This document shows, piece after piece, positions 41,871 to 50,233 of a stretch of DNA of 64,000 bases. Numbering within the stretch: position 1 is the stretch's first letter; every line of letters begins with the position of its first letter. The position numbers were made by a program, and so were the translations under genes. The notes beneath the pieces were generated by a model. It was not told where the DNA came from, did no database searches, and worked only from the letters and a program-made list of their open reading frames with translations. The DNA is taken from positions 124,001 through 188,000 of the forward strand of contig NZ_CCAE010000003.1 of NCBI RefSeq assembly GCF_000723405.1, written 5' to 3'. The stretch is from Hydrogenophaga intermedia. GTDB lineage: Bacteria; Pseudomonadota; Gammaproteobacteria; Burkholderiales; Burkholderiaceae_C.

Positions 41871-42786
41871 GGCACGCCCCTCGACCGTGGCGCCCGCCGG
41901 CGGCGAGCGCCGCCGCGTCGGCGTCATCGGCCTGGGCATCATGGGCGGCGCCATGGCGGCGCGTCTGCTGGAAGCCGGCCACGCGGTGAGTGGCTTCGAC
42001 ATCGACGCCGCCGCGCTCGAGCGCTTCAGCGAACGCGGCGGCACGGCCTGCGATTCGCCGGCCCACGCCGCGCAGGGCGCCGAGGTGCTGCTGCTCATGG
42101 TGCACGACGAGAAGCAGGTGGAGCGCGTGCTCGACGGGCCCACCGGCGCTCTCGAGCGCCTGAGCTCGGGCAGCGTGGTCTGGCTGGGCAGCACGGTGCC
42201 GCCGGCCAGCGCCCGCGCCTGGGCCGAGCGACTGGCCGAACGCGGCATCGCGCTCATCGATGGCCCGGTGAGCGGCGGCGCCACGGGCGCGGAGGAGGGT
42301 GAACTCGTGGCCATCTGCGGGGCCGGCGACGAGGCCCTGGCGCGCGCCGGTTTCGCGCTGCGCGCCTGCACCCGCCACGTCTACCACGTCGGCCCGCCCG
42401 GGGCGGGTGCGACCGTGAAGATGATCAACCAGTTGCTGGTGGCGGCGCACTCGGCGCTCACCGCCGAGGCCATGGCGCTGGCGCGGCGTGCGGGTGTGGA
42501 GCCGCTGCAGCTCGTCGAGGTGGTGTCGAACAGCGCGGGCCAGTCGCGCATCTTCGACAAGCGCGCCCCGCGCATCGCGGTGGGGGATCACGCGGTCCAC
42601 GTCAGCATCGACACGCTCCGCAAGGACCTGCGCATCGCCCTCGAAACAGCCGGCCAGCTCGGGGTGGATCCGGTGATCGCACGCAGCGTGCTCAGCGTGC
42701 TGGATGGCGCCGCCCAGGCCGGCCGCGGCGCCCTCAGCGACACCACACTGATCGACAGCTACCTGGGGCCCCGCACGCCGGGTTGA
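41863..42786 (+). CDS. 3-hydroxyisobutyrate dehydrogenase-family NAD(P)-dependent oxidoreductase
   Basis: 307 residues from TTG at 41863, with a purine-rich ribosome site (AGGGGG) upstream and an 8-nt overlap with the ThDP gene. Rossmann loop GVIGLGIMGGAMAARLLEAG, the family signature DGPVSGGATGAEEGEL, and the catalytic Lys in GATVKMINQLL. Beta-hydroxyacid dehydrogenases of this class handle tartronate semialdehyde, hydroxyisobutyrate or threonate-type acids. Last gene of the IclR operon. The TTG start may keep expression low. Confidence 0.92.
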   Translation: MPEARPSTVAPAGGERRRVGVIGLGIMGGAMAARLLEAGHAVSGFDIDAAALERFSERGGTACDSPAHAAQGAEVLLLMVHDEKQVERVLDGPTGALERLSSGSVVWLGSTVPPASARAWAERLAERGIALIDGPVSGGATGAEEGELVAICGAGDEALARAGFALRACTRHVYHVGPPGAGATVKMINQLLVAAHSALTAEAMALARRAGVEPLQLVEVVSNSAGQSRIFDKRAPRIAVGDHAVHVSIDTLRKDLRIALETAGQLGVDPVIARSVLSVLDGAAQAGRGALSDTTLIDSYLGPRTPG

Positions 42787-42792
42787 CTCCCC

Positions 42793-42820
42793 AAAAACGA
42801 AAACGGCCCCGAAGGGCCGT
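42793..42820 (-). terminator. Rho-independent terminator after second DUF4148 gene
   Basis: Minus-strand stem ACGGCCC/GGGCCGT with a TTCG loop, followed by TTTTCGTTTTT. The hairpin is identical to the one at 11727-11744. On the plus strand no T tract follows, so it acts mainly for the DUF4148 gene. Confidence 0.85.
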
Positions 42821-42849
42821 CGTCGTCAAGCGCGTGATACGCGCTGTGT

Positions 42850-43161
42850 TTACGCACCGGTGCTCACCGACACGATTTCGCCGCGGGCGATCAGGCCAGC
42901 CTGGTTGGCTTGCACGGCTTCGGCGCGAACTTGAGCGCGGCTCAGGCCACTGTTGGCGACCTTGTCTTCCACCGGCAGGACTTCACCACGGGCGATCAGG
43001 CCTGCCTGGTTGGCTTGCACGGCGTCGGCTTGCACTTCGGCGCGGCTCAGGGTCGATTGGAAATTGAAGACTTCATTGCCTTCGATGGGGCCTTCAGCGA
43101 AGGCGGCGCCGGCGCCGAGGGCGAGGGTCAGGGAGAGGGCGATGCTTTTGGCGGATTTCAT
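42850..43161 (-). CDS. DUF4148 secreted protein (paralogue of 11767-12162)
   Basis: 103 residues. The signal peptide MKSAKSIALSLTLALGAGAA ends FA|EGP. The first ~95 residues are close to the other copy: EGPIEGNEVFNFQSTLSRAE, then two LSRAxVxAxAVQANQAGLIA units each ending RGE. It stops after GEIVSVSTGA and lacks the C-terminal tail of its paralogue. Short monocistronic gene between the leader hairpin at 43208-43228 and its own terminator. Function unknown; likely periplasmic. Confidence 0.9.
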   Translation of the reverse strand: MKSAKSIALSLTLALGAGAAFAEGPIEGNEVFNFQSTLSRAEVQADAVQANQAGLIARGEVLPVEDKVANSGLSRAQVRAEAVQANQAGLIARGEIVSVSTGA

Positions 43162-43207
43162 GACAGTTCCTTAAAGATAACGGGTAGTTAACGGGGTTTT
43201 GCTTTTC

Positions 43208-43228
43208 ATGCCGCTTTGTGTTCGGCAT
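43208..43228 (-). promoter_or_regulatory. Leader hairpin of second DUF4148 unit
   Basis: Perfect ATGCCG/CGGCAT arms around a 9-nt loop, 47-67 nt upstream of the DUF4148 start, the same distance as the matching hairpin at 12209-12229 in the other copy. Confidence 0.4.
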
Positions 43229-43328
43229 GGGATGAACTGTAAAGATTGCGGACCAAGGAATAAACAGCCGCTGTGGCAATGGAAAGTTGCCGATCTGGAA
43301 ACAATGCGGCTCCGCTAAGCTCCCCCGC

Positions 43329-43517
43329 ATGCGCCGCGATCCCGATGCCCTGTTCAAGACCGTGCTGCAGGTGATCGCCATCCTGGGCCTCATGGGGCTG
43401 ATGGCCATGGTCTTCCACAAGGCCTTCGCCGACGTCTCCGTGCTGTGGCAACAGCATTCGGGCACGGCCTTCTGGGCCGAACTGGCCCGCTACCTGTTCA
43501 AGAACCTCGCCGGCTGA
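43329..43517 (+). CDS. Small single-span membrane protein, function unknown
   Basis: 62 residues (MRRDPDALFKTVLQVIAILG and on). One clear hydrophobic helix at ~9-30 (TVLQVIAILGLMGLMAMVF) with a basic N-terminus, suggesting N-in topology. It ends 3 nt before the B3/4-domain gene, so the two are probably co-transcribed. No family recognised. Codon use resembles the neighbours. An upstream in-frame ATG at 43287 would add 14 residues without a ribosome site. Confidence 0.55.
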   Translation: MRRDPDALFKTVLQVIAILGLMGLMAMVFHKAFADVSVLWQQHSGTAFWAELARYLFKNLAG

Positions 43518-43520
43518 ACG

Positions 43521-44246
43521 ATGAGCACCACCACCCTGAGCTACCGCCTCTCGACCGACGTCCTGGACGCCCACCCCGGCTACTGCCGTGGCGTGGTGGT
43601 GGTGCAGGGCGCCGACAACCACCGCGACGCGCCGGCGCTGGCCGCCCTGCTGCGTGAGGCGGAGGCGCAGTTGCGCGAGGCCGTGCGCGGCAACGTGGCC
43701 GAGCACGCGCGCATCGCCGCCTGGCGTGAGGCCTACCGCCGCTTCGGCGCCAAGCCGTCCGAGCACCGCGCGTCCATCGAGGCCATGGCGCGGCGCGTGC
43801 TCAAGCCCGACGCGCTGCCCTCGATCAACCCGCTGGTGGACATCGGCAACATCGTGTCGCTGCGGCACCTGCTGCCGGCCGGCGTGCACCCGCTGGGCGC
43901 GGGCGAGCACGCGCTGGCGCTGCGCCGCGCGCAGGCCGGCGACGGTTTTGCGCCACCCGATGGCGGGCCAGTGGAAACCCCGTCCGAGGGCGAGATCGTC
44001 TTCGCCGACGGCGCGCGCGTGCTTACGCGCCGCTGGACCTGGCGCCAGGCCGCGAGCACGCAGACCCTGCCCGAGACCGGGCGGGTGTTCTTCAACATCG
44101 ACGGCCTGCCGCCCACGCCGCGCGACGACGTGCTGGCCGCCATGGACGCGGTGCAGGCGCTGGTGCGCGAGCACACGGGCGGCGAAGTCGTGGCCGCGCA
44201 ACTGCTGTCGGCCGCGCAGCCGGCGATGGAGCTGCGCTTCGGCTGA
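43521..44246 (+). CDS. B3/4 domain protein (tRNA-synthetase beta-subunit-like)
   Basis: 241 residues. Matches the free B3/B4-domain family (COG3382-like): GYCRGVVVVQGADN, WREAYRRFGAKPSEHRASIE, and LPSINPLVDIGNIVSLRHLL. This domain edits mischarged tRNA in phenylalanyl-tRNA synthetase; free forms may act on tRNA or amino acids, but the role of this subgroup is unsettled. It follows the small membrane protein by 3 nt. Confidence 0.85.
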   Translation: MSTTTLSYRLSTDVLDAHPGYCRGVVVVQGADNHRDAPALAALLREAEAQLREAVRGNVAEHARIAAWREAYRRFGAKPSEHRASIEAMARRVLKPDALPSINPLVDIGNIVSLRHLLPAGVHPLGAGEHALALRRAQAGDGFAPPDGGPVETPSEGEIVFADGARVLTRRWTWRQAASTQTLPETGRVFFNIDGLPPTPRDDVLAAMDAVQALVREHTGGEVVAAQLLSAAQPAMELRFG

Positions 44247-44263
44247 GCCGGCGAGGAGGCCAC

Positions 44264-44959
44264 TCAGCCCGGCGCCATCTCCCGCAGCCGTGGCATCAAC
44301 TGCGCCTGCCCCCGTGGCGTGAGCGCCAGCGCGCGGCCCTCGCCGCGGCGCAGCCAATCCCGTTCGATGAAGTGCCCCAACACCTGCTCGGCCAGTTCAC
44401 CGGCCAGGTGGTCCATGCCCTCGGACCAGTCGTGGCAGGCGTAGGCGTAGCGGCGGCGCCGGTTCGACGGCGCGGGCACCGTGAAATCGAGGGCGCGCAA
44501 GGCGTCGTGCCCGGCGGACGTGAGCGCCAGGCCCTCGGGCACGGCGTCGAAGGCGCCCTGGCGCACCAGGCCCGAGAACAGCGCCACGCCCAGCTCGCCC
44601 GCCAGGTGCCGGTAGCAGCAGCGCGCGAACTTCAGCCGCGCGCGCGCCGGGTGCCGCCAGGCGGGGCTGGTGGCTTCGCGCTCCGACACCGTGGCCAGCG
44701 ATTCGAGCAAGCGCGCCACCGATTCGTCGGCCAGCGCGTAGTAGCGGTGCCGCCCGCGCGGCTCCACGCGGATGAGGCGGCCGTCGAGCAGCTTGCCCAG
44801 GTGCCCGCTCGCGGTGGCCGCGGACACATCGGCCACGGCGGCCAGGTCGGAGGCGCTGGCCTTGCGCCCGCCCAGCAGGTGCAGCAGCATGCGCGAGCGC
44901 GACGGGTCGGCCAGCAGGCTGGCCACGGCGGCGACGGTGGGTTCGAACGGGGCGTGCAT
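44264..44959 (-). CDS. ArsR-family winged-helix regulator
   Basis: 231 residues, about twice a minimal ArsR protein. N-terminal HTH (LADPSRSRMLLHLLGGRKAS; VSAATASGHLGKLLDGRLI; VEPRGRHRYYALAD). The C-terminal half (CYRHLAGELGVALFSGLVRQ) is typical of the long ArsR subgroup and may sense a small ligand. It is downstream of the NIPSNAP gene start region and convergent with the B3/4 gene. No Cys pair for metal is obvious at the HTH. Confidence 0.88.
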   Translation of the reverse strand: MHAPFEPTVAAVASLLADPSRSRMLLHLLGGRKASASDLAAVADVSAATASGHLGKLLDGRLIRVEPRGRHRYYALADESVARLLESLATVSEREATSPAWRHPARARLKFARCCYRHLAGELGVALFSGLVRQGAFDAVPEGLALTSAGHDALRALDFTVPAPSNRRRRYAYACHDWSEGMDHLAGELAEQVLGHFIERDWLRRGEGRALALTPRGQAQLMPRLREMAPG

Positions 44960-44969
44960 GGTCAGGCCA

Positions 44970-45308
44970 TCATGGCACCGCGCGCCGCTCCCGCGCGAAG
45001 GTGCCGGGCACGCTGGCGAGCCAGGTGCGCTCCTCGCGCAGGATGAAGCGCTGCGTGCGCGCCCGCTCGAAGTTGGCGCGCCCGGCCTCGTCGGCGCGCA
45101 GGCGGGCGCGGTAGCGCTCGTACGCGGCGAGGTCGTCGAAGCCGATCAGGCCCCAGGCGATGTCGTTGGTGCCTTCGCTCGGCACGAAGTAGCCGATGAG
45201 GTGGCCGCCACAGCGCGGAATGATCTCGCCCCAGTGCGCCGCGTATTCGGCGAAGGCGGGGATCTGGAAGGGGTCGAGCTGGTAGCGGATGAAGCAGACG
45301 GTGTTCAC
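44970..45308 (-). CDS. NIPSNAP-family protein
   Basis: 112 residues from GTG ([20 protein letters not shown]), with AGGAGA upstream. Ferredoxin-like dimeric alpha/beta-barrel pattern: [20 protein letters not shown], then [27 protein letters not shown] proteins are small and without firm biochemical role in bacteria. It ends 10 nt before the ArsR gene start on the same strand, and ArsR-NIPSNAP pairing is a recurrent arrangement as I recall. Larger in-frame readings cross the ABC permease gene and are not real. Confidence 0.82.
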   Translation of the reverse strand: MNTVCFIRYQLDPFQIPAFAEYAAHWGEIIPRCGGHLIGYFVPSEGTNDIAWGLIGFDDLAAYERYRARLRADEAGRANFERARTQRFILREERTWLASVPGTFARERRAVP

Positions 45309-45385
45309 GGGGTTCTCCTGCGGGTGGGACAGGGACCACTGTGGCGCCGATCGGGCGGTCAATGCTTCGGTGTGCGCCGAAACGT

Positions 45386-46132
45386 TCAGTGCCGCTGTCC
45401 GCGCAGCAGCCAGCGCCCGGCCATCACCAGCAGCCCGTGGCCCGCGAGCCCGATCAGGCTCAGCAGCACCAGGCAGGCGAAGAGGTCGCTCGCGCGGTAG
45501 GCGCGCGAGGCGACCAGGATGGCCAGGCCCAGGCCGTCCTGCGAGGCCAGCATCTCGCCCAGGGTGCTCACGATGAGCGCCACGGTGAGCGACAGCCGCA
45601 GGCCGGCCAGGATGTCCGGCACCGCGTTCGGCAGGCCCATCTTCCACAGGAAGGCCGCGCGCGAGAGGCGCAGGCAGCGCGCCACGTCGATGAGGCGCGG
45701 CTCGACGGAAGTGATGCCGTGCACCGTGGCCAGCAGCGTGGGCCAGAGTGCGCCGAAGGCGACGACCGACAGCACCATGGCCGGCGACAGGCCATAGAGG
45801 GCAATGGCCAGCGGCATGACGGCCGACGCCGGCAGCGGGCGCAGGAACTCCAGCGTGGGTTGCACCCAGGGGCGCAGCGTGGCCGAGCTGGCGATGGCGG
45901 CGCCGAGCGCGATGCCCGCCACGGCGGCCAGCAGCCAGCCCTGCAGCATGCGCCCGAGGGTGGCCAGGCTGGCCTGCAGCAGGTCGCCGCGCAGGCCCTC
46001 GGCCAGGCTGGCCGCGGTGGCCTGCGGCGTGGGCAGAAACGCCGGGCTGAACCAGCCCGTGAGGCTGGCGGCCCACCACAGCGCGATCAGCGCGGCCAGC
46101 AGGGCCAGGGAGGCCGGCCAGGCGCTCTTCAC
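45386..46132 (-). CDS. ABC transporter permease (SsuC/TauC type), second subunit
   Basis: 248 residues from GTG, overlapping the preceding permease stop (GTGA). Six membrane helices and the EAA-like cytoplasmic loop ([20 protein letters not shown]) of the NitT/TauT permease family. It is a diverged paralogue of the neighbouring permease, so the transporter probably uses a heterodimeric channel. Last gene of a receptor-ATPase-permease-permease operon. Confidence 0.9.
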   Translation of the reverse strand: MKSAWPASLALLAALIALWWAASLTGWFSPAFLPTPQATAASLAEGLRGDLLQASLATLGRMLQGWLLAAVAGIALGAAIASSATLRPWVQPTLEFLRPLPASAVMPLAIALYGLSPAMVLSVVAFGALWPTLLATVHGITSVEPRLIDVARCLRLSRAAFLWKMGLPNAVPDILAGLRLSLTVALIVSTLGEMLASQDGLGLAILVASRAYRASDLFACLVLLSLIGLAGHGLLVMAGRWLLRGQRH

Positions 46133-46914
46133 GCGGCGACTCCCATGCGCCGGTCGAGCGCGCGCTGCAGGCGCAGCATGGTGGCGTTGAGCAACACGCC
46201 GATCACGCCGATCCAGGCCAGCCAGCCGATCATCATGGCCGGCGCCAGGCTTTGCTGGGCCAGCAGCATGGCGTAGCCCATGCCGTGGGGGTTGCCGGCG
46301 AGTTCCACCGTCACGGCGATCACCAGCGCGAAGCCCATGCCCAGGCGCAGGGCCGTGAACACGCGCGGCACGATCGCGGGCAGCACGATCTTGCGGATGC
46401 GCTGCGCCGTGGACAGCCCCAGCAGCCGGCCGAGTTCGAGCAGTTGGGGGTCCACCCGCCGCACGGCGGCCTGGATCAGCAGCAACTGGGGCCAGAAGGT
46501 GCCGAAGGCCACCAGGCTGGTTTCCAGGCCGGTGCCGAAGCCGAACAGCAGCATGGCCAGCGGCAGCAGCGCCACGGAGGGCAACGGGCGCAGCAACTCG
46601 ATGCCGAGGAACGTGGCGCGCGAGGCGCGCGGCGACAGGCCCAGGGCCATGCCGGCCAGCGTGCCCAGCCCCGCGCCGAGCAGCAGGCCCAGCGCGGCCG
46701 CGCCCAGGGTGAAGCCGGTGGCGGGCCAAAGCGAGCCGTCCAGGGCCGCCTGCACCAGCGCGCGCAGCGCCGCGCTGGGTGGCGCCAGCACCTCGCTGCC
46801 CAGCGCCTGCGCGCGCCGGGCAGCGGCTTCGAACAGGCCCAGCAGCAGCAGGGGAAAGGCGGTGGCGCGCAGCACGCGCCACGGCCACCCGTGGGAACCA
46901 CGCGCTTCAGGCAT
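46129..46914 (-). CDS. ABC transporter permease (SsuC/TauC type), first subunit
   Basis: 261 residues. Membrane helices [13 protein letters not shown] onward; the EAA motif region [20 protein letters not shown] contacts the ATPase. [20 protein letters not shown] is typical of the SsuC/TauC family. The start overlaps the ATPase stop by 8 nt. It forms the channel with the protein at 45386-46132. Confidence 0.92.
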   Translation of the reverse strand: MPEARGSHGWPWRVLRATAFPLLLLGLFEAAARRAQALGSEVLAPPSAALRALVQAALDGSLWPATGFTLGAAALGLLLGAGLGTLAGMALGLSPRASRATFLGIELLRPLPSVALLPLAMLLFGFGTGLETSLVAFGTFWPQLLLIQAAVRRVDPQLLELGRLLGLSTAQRIRKIVLPAIVPRVFTALRLGMGFALVIAVTVELAGNPHGMGYAMLLAQQSLAPAMMIGWLAWIGVIGVLLNATMLRLQRALDRRMGVAA

Positions 46915-47713
46915 GGCCCCGCTCGATGTGGTCGAACAGCTCGCGGCGCAGCCGCAGGAAGGTCGGGTCCTCGCGCGTGGCCAGTTGGTGGCGCGGCCGG
47001 TCGATGGACACCTCGATCGCGTGCGCCAGGCTGGGCCGGTCCGGCCCGGGGTGGGTCCGCATCGCGATCACCCGGTCGCCGAGGTAGATCGCTTCCTCCA
47101 GGTCGTGCGTGACGAACAGGACGGTGAGGCCGTGCTCGCGCGCCAGGCGGGCCAGCTCGTCCTGCAGCCCTTGCCGCGTGATCGCGTCCAGGGCACCGAA
47201 GGGCTCGTCCAGCAGCATGAGCGTGGGCCGCTGCGCCAGGCAGCGCGCGATCTGCGCGCGCTGCTGCATGCCGCCCGACAACTGCGACGGGAAGTGCTGG
47301 CCATGCGCCTGCAGGCCCACCTTGCGCAGCGCATCGGCGATGCGGCCGGGCCACTCGCCACGCGGTGTGCCGGCGGCCTCCAGCGCCAGGGCCACGTTGC
47401 CGTCGACCGTGCGCCACGGCAGCAACGCGCGCCCGTAGTCCTGGAACACCATGGCCATCTCGCGCGAGGGTTCGACGACCAGGCGGCCATTGCGGCGCAC
47501 CTCGCCTTCGGCGGGGCGCAACAGCCCGGCGGCCGCGCGCAGCAGCGTGGTCTTGCCGCAGCCGCTGGGGCCGACGATGCAGACGAACTCGCCGCGCGCG
47601 ACGTCCAGGCGGTCGAGCGAAACGACGTCCTTGCTGCCCAGGCGGACCACCACGCGGTCGAAGCGCAGGTAGGGTTCGGTCGGCGGCCCCGCGACGGGGT
47701 CGTGGGAGCTCAC
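46907..47713 (-). CDS. ABC transporter ATP-binding protein (SsuB/TauB type)
   Basis: 268 residues from GTG, overlapping the receptor gene stop (GTGA). Walker A GPSGCGKTT near 45, Q-loop VFQDYGRALLPW, signature LSGGMQQRAQIARCLAQRP, Walker B LMLLDEPFGALD and H-loop FVTHD. It powers uptake through the two permeases. Longer in-frame reading upstream passes through the receptor gene and is rejected. Confidence 0.94.
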   Translation of the reverse strand: MSSHDPVAGPPTEPYLRFDRVVVRLGSKDVVSLDRLDVARGEFVCIVGPSGCGKTTLLRAAAGLLRPAEGEVRRNGRLVVEPSREMAMVFQDYGRALLPWRTVDGNVALALEAAGTPRGEWPGRIADALRKVGLQAHGQHFPSQLSGGMQQRAQIARCLAQRPTLMLLDEPFGALDAITRQGLQDELARLAREHGLTVLFVTHDLEEAIYLGDRVIAMRTHPGPDRPSLAHAIEVSIDRPRHQLATREDPTFLRLRRELFDHIERGHA

Positions 47714-48657
47714 TTGGCGATGAGGCGATCGATGTCGGGCGCTGTCTTCAGCATCTTCTGCTCCTGCATCATGTCGACCCAGTAGGCCAGTTGCTCCCTG
47801 TCGATGCTCGCGCTGGGCCGCACGATCGGCATCCTGGCCAGCACCTCGGGGGGGATCTTGAGGAACTGTCCCATCGCGGCACGGACCCGGGCGTCGTGTT
47901 GCGGTTGCCGCGCGAAGTGGGCGCCTTCGTGCACCGCCTCGCGAAAGGCACGCATGGCCTCGGGGTTCTGTTGCACCCATTGGCGGTGCGCGGCGTGCAG
48001 CACCGTGGGCCGGTTGTCGGGCATGAAGGTCAGGTAGTAAGACGCGACATAGCCGACGTTGTGGTCGATGATGCGGCCAATCACGGGCTCGCCCGTCAGC
48101 ACGGCGTCGATGGAGCCTCCGCGCAGCAGATCGGCGTGCAGCGGAAAGGCCGCCTCGACGAACTGGACCCGCCGGTGGTCCACACCGTGTTGCGTGAGCC
48201 AGGCCCGGAACGTGATGTGCAGGAAGGCGTCCAGTCCGGGCACGCCGATCTTCTTGCCCACACAGTCCGCCGCGTTGTGGATGCCCGAGCCCGCGCGGGC
48301 GACCAGTCCCGCGTGGGTGATCTCCTTGGCGGTCACGGCGCCACCCGAGACCACCACCAGGTCCAGGCCGCCGTTCACGGCCTGCAGGAAGACCGAGGCG
48401 GTGGGCCCGCCGATGTGCAGCGAACCCGATTGCAGCGCGGCCGGAATCGTGGGGTTCAGGGGAATCAACCGCAGCTCGACCTCGAGCTTGCGCCGGCGGA
48501 AGAAGCCCTCGCTGGCGGCGACGAAGACCGAGGCGAAGTCGGTGACGCCGGTGTAGCCGAAGACGATGGGGGCGGCCGAGAGGGCGGCGTGTGGCAGGCC
48601 CAGGCTGGCCACCGTGGCGCCGACGCCATGAAGCAACGTGCGTCGTGAAAGAGACAT
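47710..48657 (-). CDS. ABC transporter substrate-binding protein (NitT/TauT, SsuA-like)
   Basis: 315 residues. The N-terminus MSLSRRTLLHGVGATVASLG is a twin-arginine-type signal. The mature part (FGYTGVTDFASVFVAASEGF; KKIGVPGLDAFLHITFRAWL) matches NMT1/SsuA-like receptors that bind sulfonates, taurine, pyrimidine precursors or aromatic acids. First gene of the operon with ATPase and two permeases. Secretion by Tat rather than Sec suggests cytoplasmic folding. The upstream 48658-48883 shows no gene and no convincing operator. Confidence 0.92.
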   Translation of the reverse strand: MSLSRRTLLHGVGATVASLGLPHAALSAAPIVFGYTGVTDFASVFVAASEGFFRRRKLEVELRLIPLNPTIPAALQSGSLHIGGPTASVFLQAVNGGLDLVVVSGGAVTAKEITHAGLVARAGSGIHNAADCVGKKIGVPGLDAFLHITFRAWLTQHGVDHRRVQFVEAAFPLHADLLRGGSIDAVLTGEPVIGRIIDHNVGYVASYYLTFMPDNRPTVLHAAHRQWVQQNPEAMRAFREAVHEGAHFARQPQHDARVRAAMGQFLKIPPEVLARMPIVRPSASIDREQLAYWVDMMQEQKMLKTAPDIDRLIAK

Positions 48658-48883
48658 GGTCGATGGCTCCTGTGGGGTCCGACAACCGTGGCGAAGGCCA
48701 TGGCGTGGTTCGGAGGATGCGCGGGAATGCGTGGCATTCTGATCCCTTTTTGCCCGACGAGCGGTTGTCGATTTCCCGTTCCATGGGCCGTCGAGTCAAT
48801 AGCCGGGCGATCAAGTCCTGCACCTGCACCGGAGCCCGGTGTGATCTCAAGAAATCATCACGTCTTCACAAAAGGAGCCCCCC

Positions 48884-49333
48884 ATGCCCACCGGAACCGT
48901 TCGCCTTCACCGTGTCCTCAAGGCCCCGCCGCAGCGCGTCTTCCGCGCCTTCACCGAACCGGCCGCCATGTGCCGCTGGCTGCCGCCCTACGGCTTCACG
49001 GCCGAGGTGCAGCAGATGGAGGCGCGCCTGGGTGGCAAGCACCGCATGTCCTTCACCAACTTCGGCACCGGCCAGTCGCATGGCTTCGGCGGCGAGTACC
49101 TGGAGTTCGTGCCCGGTGAACGCCTGCGCTACACCGACACCTTCGACGACCCGAACCTGCCGGGGGTCATCAACGTGACGGTGACGTTCAAGGCCGTGTC
49201 CTGCGGCACCGAACTCAACGTGGTGCAGGAAGGCATTCCCGAGGCGATTCCCACCGAGATGTGCTACCTGGGCTGGCAGGAATCGCTGGAACAGCTCGCC
49301 AAGCTGGTGGAGCCCGACATCCCCAGCGAGTGA
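48884..49333 (+). CDS. SRPBCC/AHSA1-domain protein
   Basis: 149 residues. START-like helix-grip fold: VRLHRVLKAPPQRVFRAFTE at the N-terminus, FGGEYLEFVPGERLRYTDTF, and the C-terminal helix GWQESLEQLAKLVEPD. These proteins bind hydrophobic ligands in a cavity; some act as stress cochaperone relatives. Stand-alone, AGGAG-like ribosome site, convergent with the SDR gene. Function unknown. Confidence 0.9.
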   Translation: MPTGTVRLHRVLKAPPQRVFRAFTEPAAMCRWLPPYGFTAEVQQMEARLGGKHRMSFTNFGTGQSHGFGGEYLEFVPGERLRYTDTFDDPNLPGVINVTVTFKAVSCGTELNVVQEGIPEAIPTEMCYLGWQESLEQLAKLVEPDIPSE

Positions 49334-49354
49334 GGCCCATGCGCGGGCGGTGGT

Positions 49355-50116
49355 TCACAGGAACATGCCGCCCGACACCTCGATGCGCTGCGCGTTGATC
49401 CAGCGGTTCTGCGGCAGCAGCAGCGTGGCGATCGCGTCGCCGATGTCGTCCGGCTGGCCCACGCGGCCCAGTGCGGTCTGCGCGGCGATGAAGTCGTTCA
49501 CGGCCTTGTTGTCGCGCACCGTGCCACCGCCGAAGTCCGTCTCGATCGCGCCTGGCGCGACCACGTTCACCGCAATGCCGCGCGGTCCCAGTTCCTTGGC
49601 CAGGTAGCGCGTCAGCACCTCGATGCCGCCCTTCATGGCCGCGTAGGCGGCGTAACCCGGCAGCGCGAAACGCGCCAGCCCGGTGGAGATGTTCACGATG
49701 CGCCCGCCGTCGGCGATCAGGGGCAGCAGCGCCTGCGTGAGGAAGAACGTGCCCTTGAGGTGGATGTTCATCAGCTCGTCGAACTGCGCCTCGGTGGTGT
49801 CGGCGAAGGACGCGTTGACGCCGATGCCGGCGTTGTTCACGAGGTAGTCGATCTGTTCGCGCTGCCACATGGCACGCAGTTGTTGTCGCACGGCCTGCGC
49901 GAACGCTGGGAAGCTTCGGCTGTCACCCACGTCCAATGGCAGCGCCACGGCGCGCGCGCCCAGGCGTTCGATTTCCGCCACCACGGCCTGCGCCTCGTCG
50001 GCGCGGCTGCGGTAAGTGAGGATCACGTTGACGCCACGCGCGGCGAGCTTGAGTGCGGTGTTGCGGCCAAGGCCGCGGCTGGCGCCCGTGACCAGGGCAA
50101 TGGGGTTCGTGTTCAT
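49355..50116 (-). CDS. Short-chain dehydrogenase/reductase (SDR)
   Basis: 253 residues. Classical SDR: NADP-binding TGASRGLG (11-18), NNAG, catalytic Ser in VNISTGLARF and YAAMK in GYAAYAAMKGG. The end PQNRWINAQRIEVSGGMFL is typical of the FabG-like branch. Divergent from the LysR gene at 50234, with a palindrome between them, so LysR probably controls it. Substrate unknown. Confidence 0.93.
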   Translation of the reverse strand: MNTNPIALVTGASRGLGRNTALKLAARGVNVILTYRSRADEAQAVVAEIERLGARAVALPLDVGDSRSFPAFAQAVRQQLRAMWQREQIDYLVNNAGIGVNASFADTTEAQFDELMNIHLKGTFFLTQALLPLIADGGRIVNISTGLARFALPGYAAYAAMKGGIEVLTRYLAKELGPRGIAVNVVAPGAIETDFGGGTVRDNKAVNDFIAAQTALGRVGQPDDIGDAIATLLLPQNRWINAQRIEVSGGMFL

Positions 50117-50156
50117 GCAGGGTTCCTGAGCAGTAGTGGATCGGTGAAGGCAGTCT

Positions 50157-50173
50157 ATTGATCGACAATCAAT
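50157..50173. promoter_or_regulatory. LysR-type operator between SDR and LysR genes
   Basis: ATTGATCGACAATCAAT is a perfect inverted repeat (6-bp arms, 5-nt spacer) containing the T-N11-A signature of LysR sites. It lies 41 nt from the SDR start and 61 nt from the lysR start. Confidence 0.6.
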
Positions 50174-50233
50174 GGATAAATCACCAGAATCCAGTCAATC
50201 TGTTCGCCAATTTCGAACAACGGAGCCCTGCCC

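Noticed and set aside
50157..50173. The palindrome with TTGAT and ATCAA halves as another FNR box
   Set aside because: The halves are separated by 5 nt, not 4, and it lies between a LysR gene and its likely target, so a LysR site fits better.
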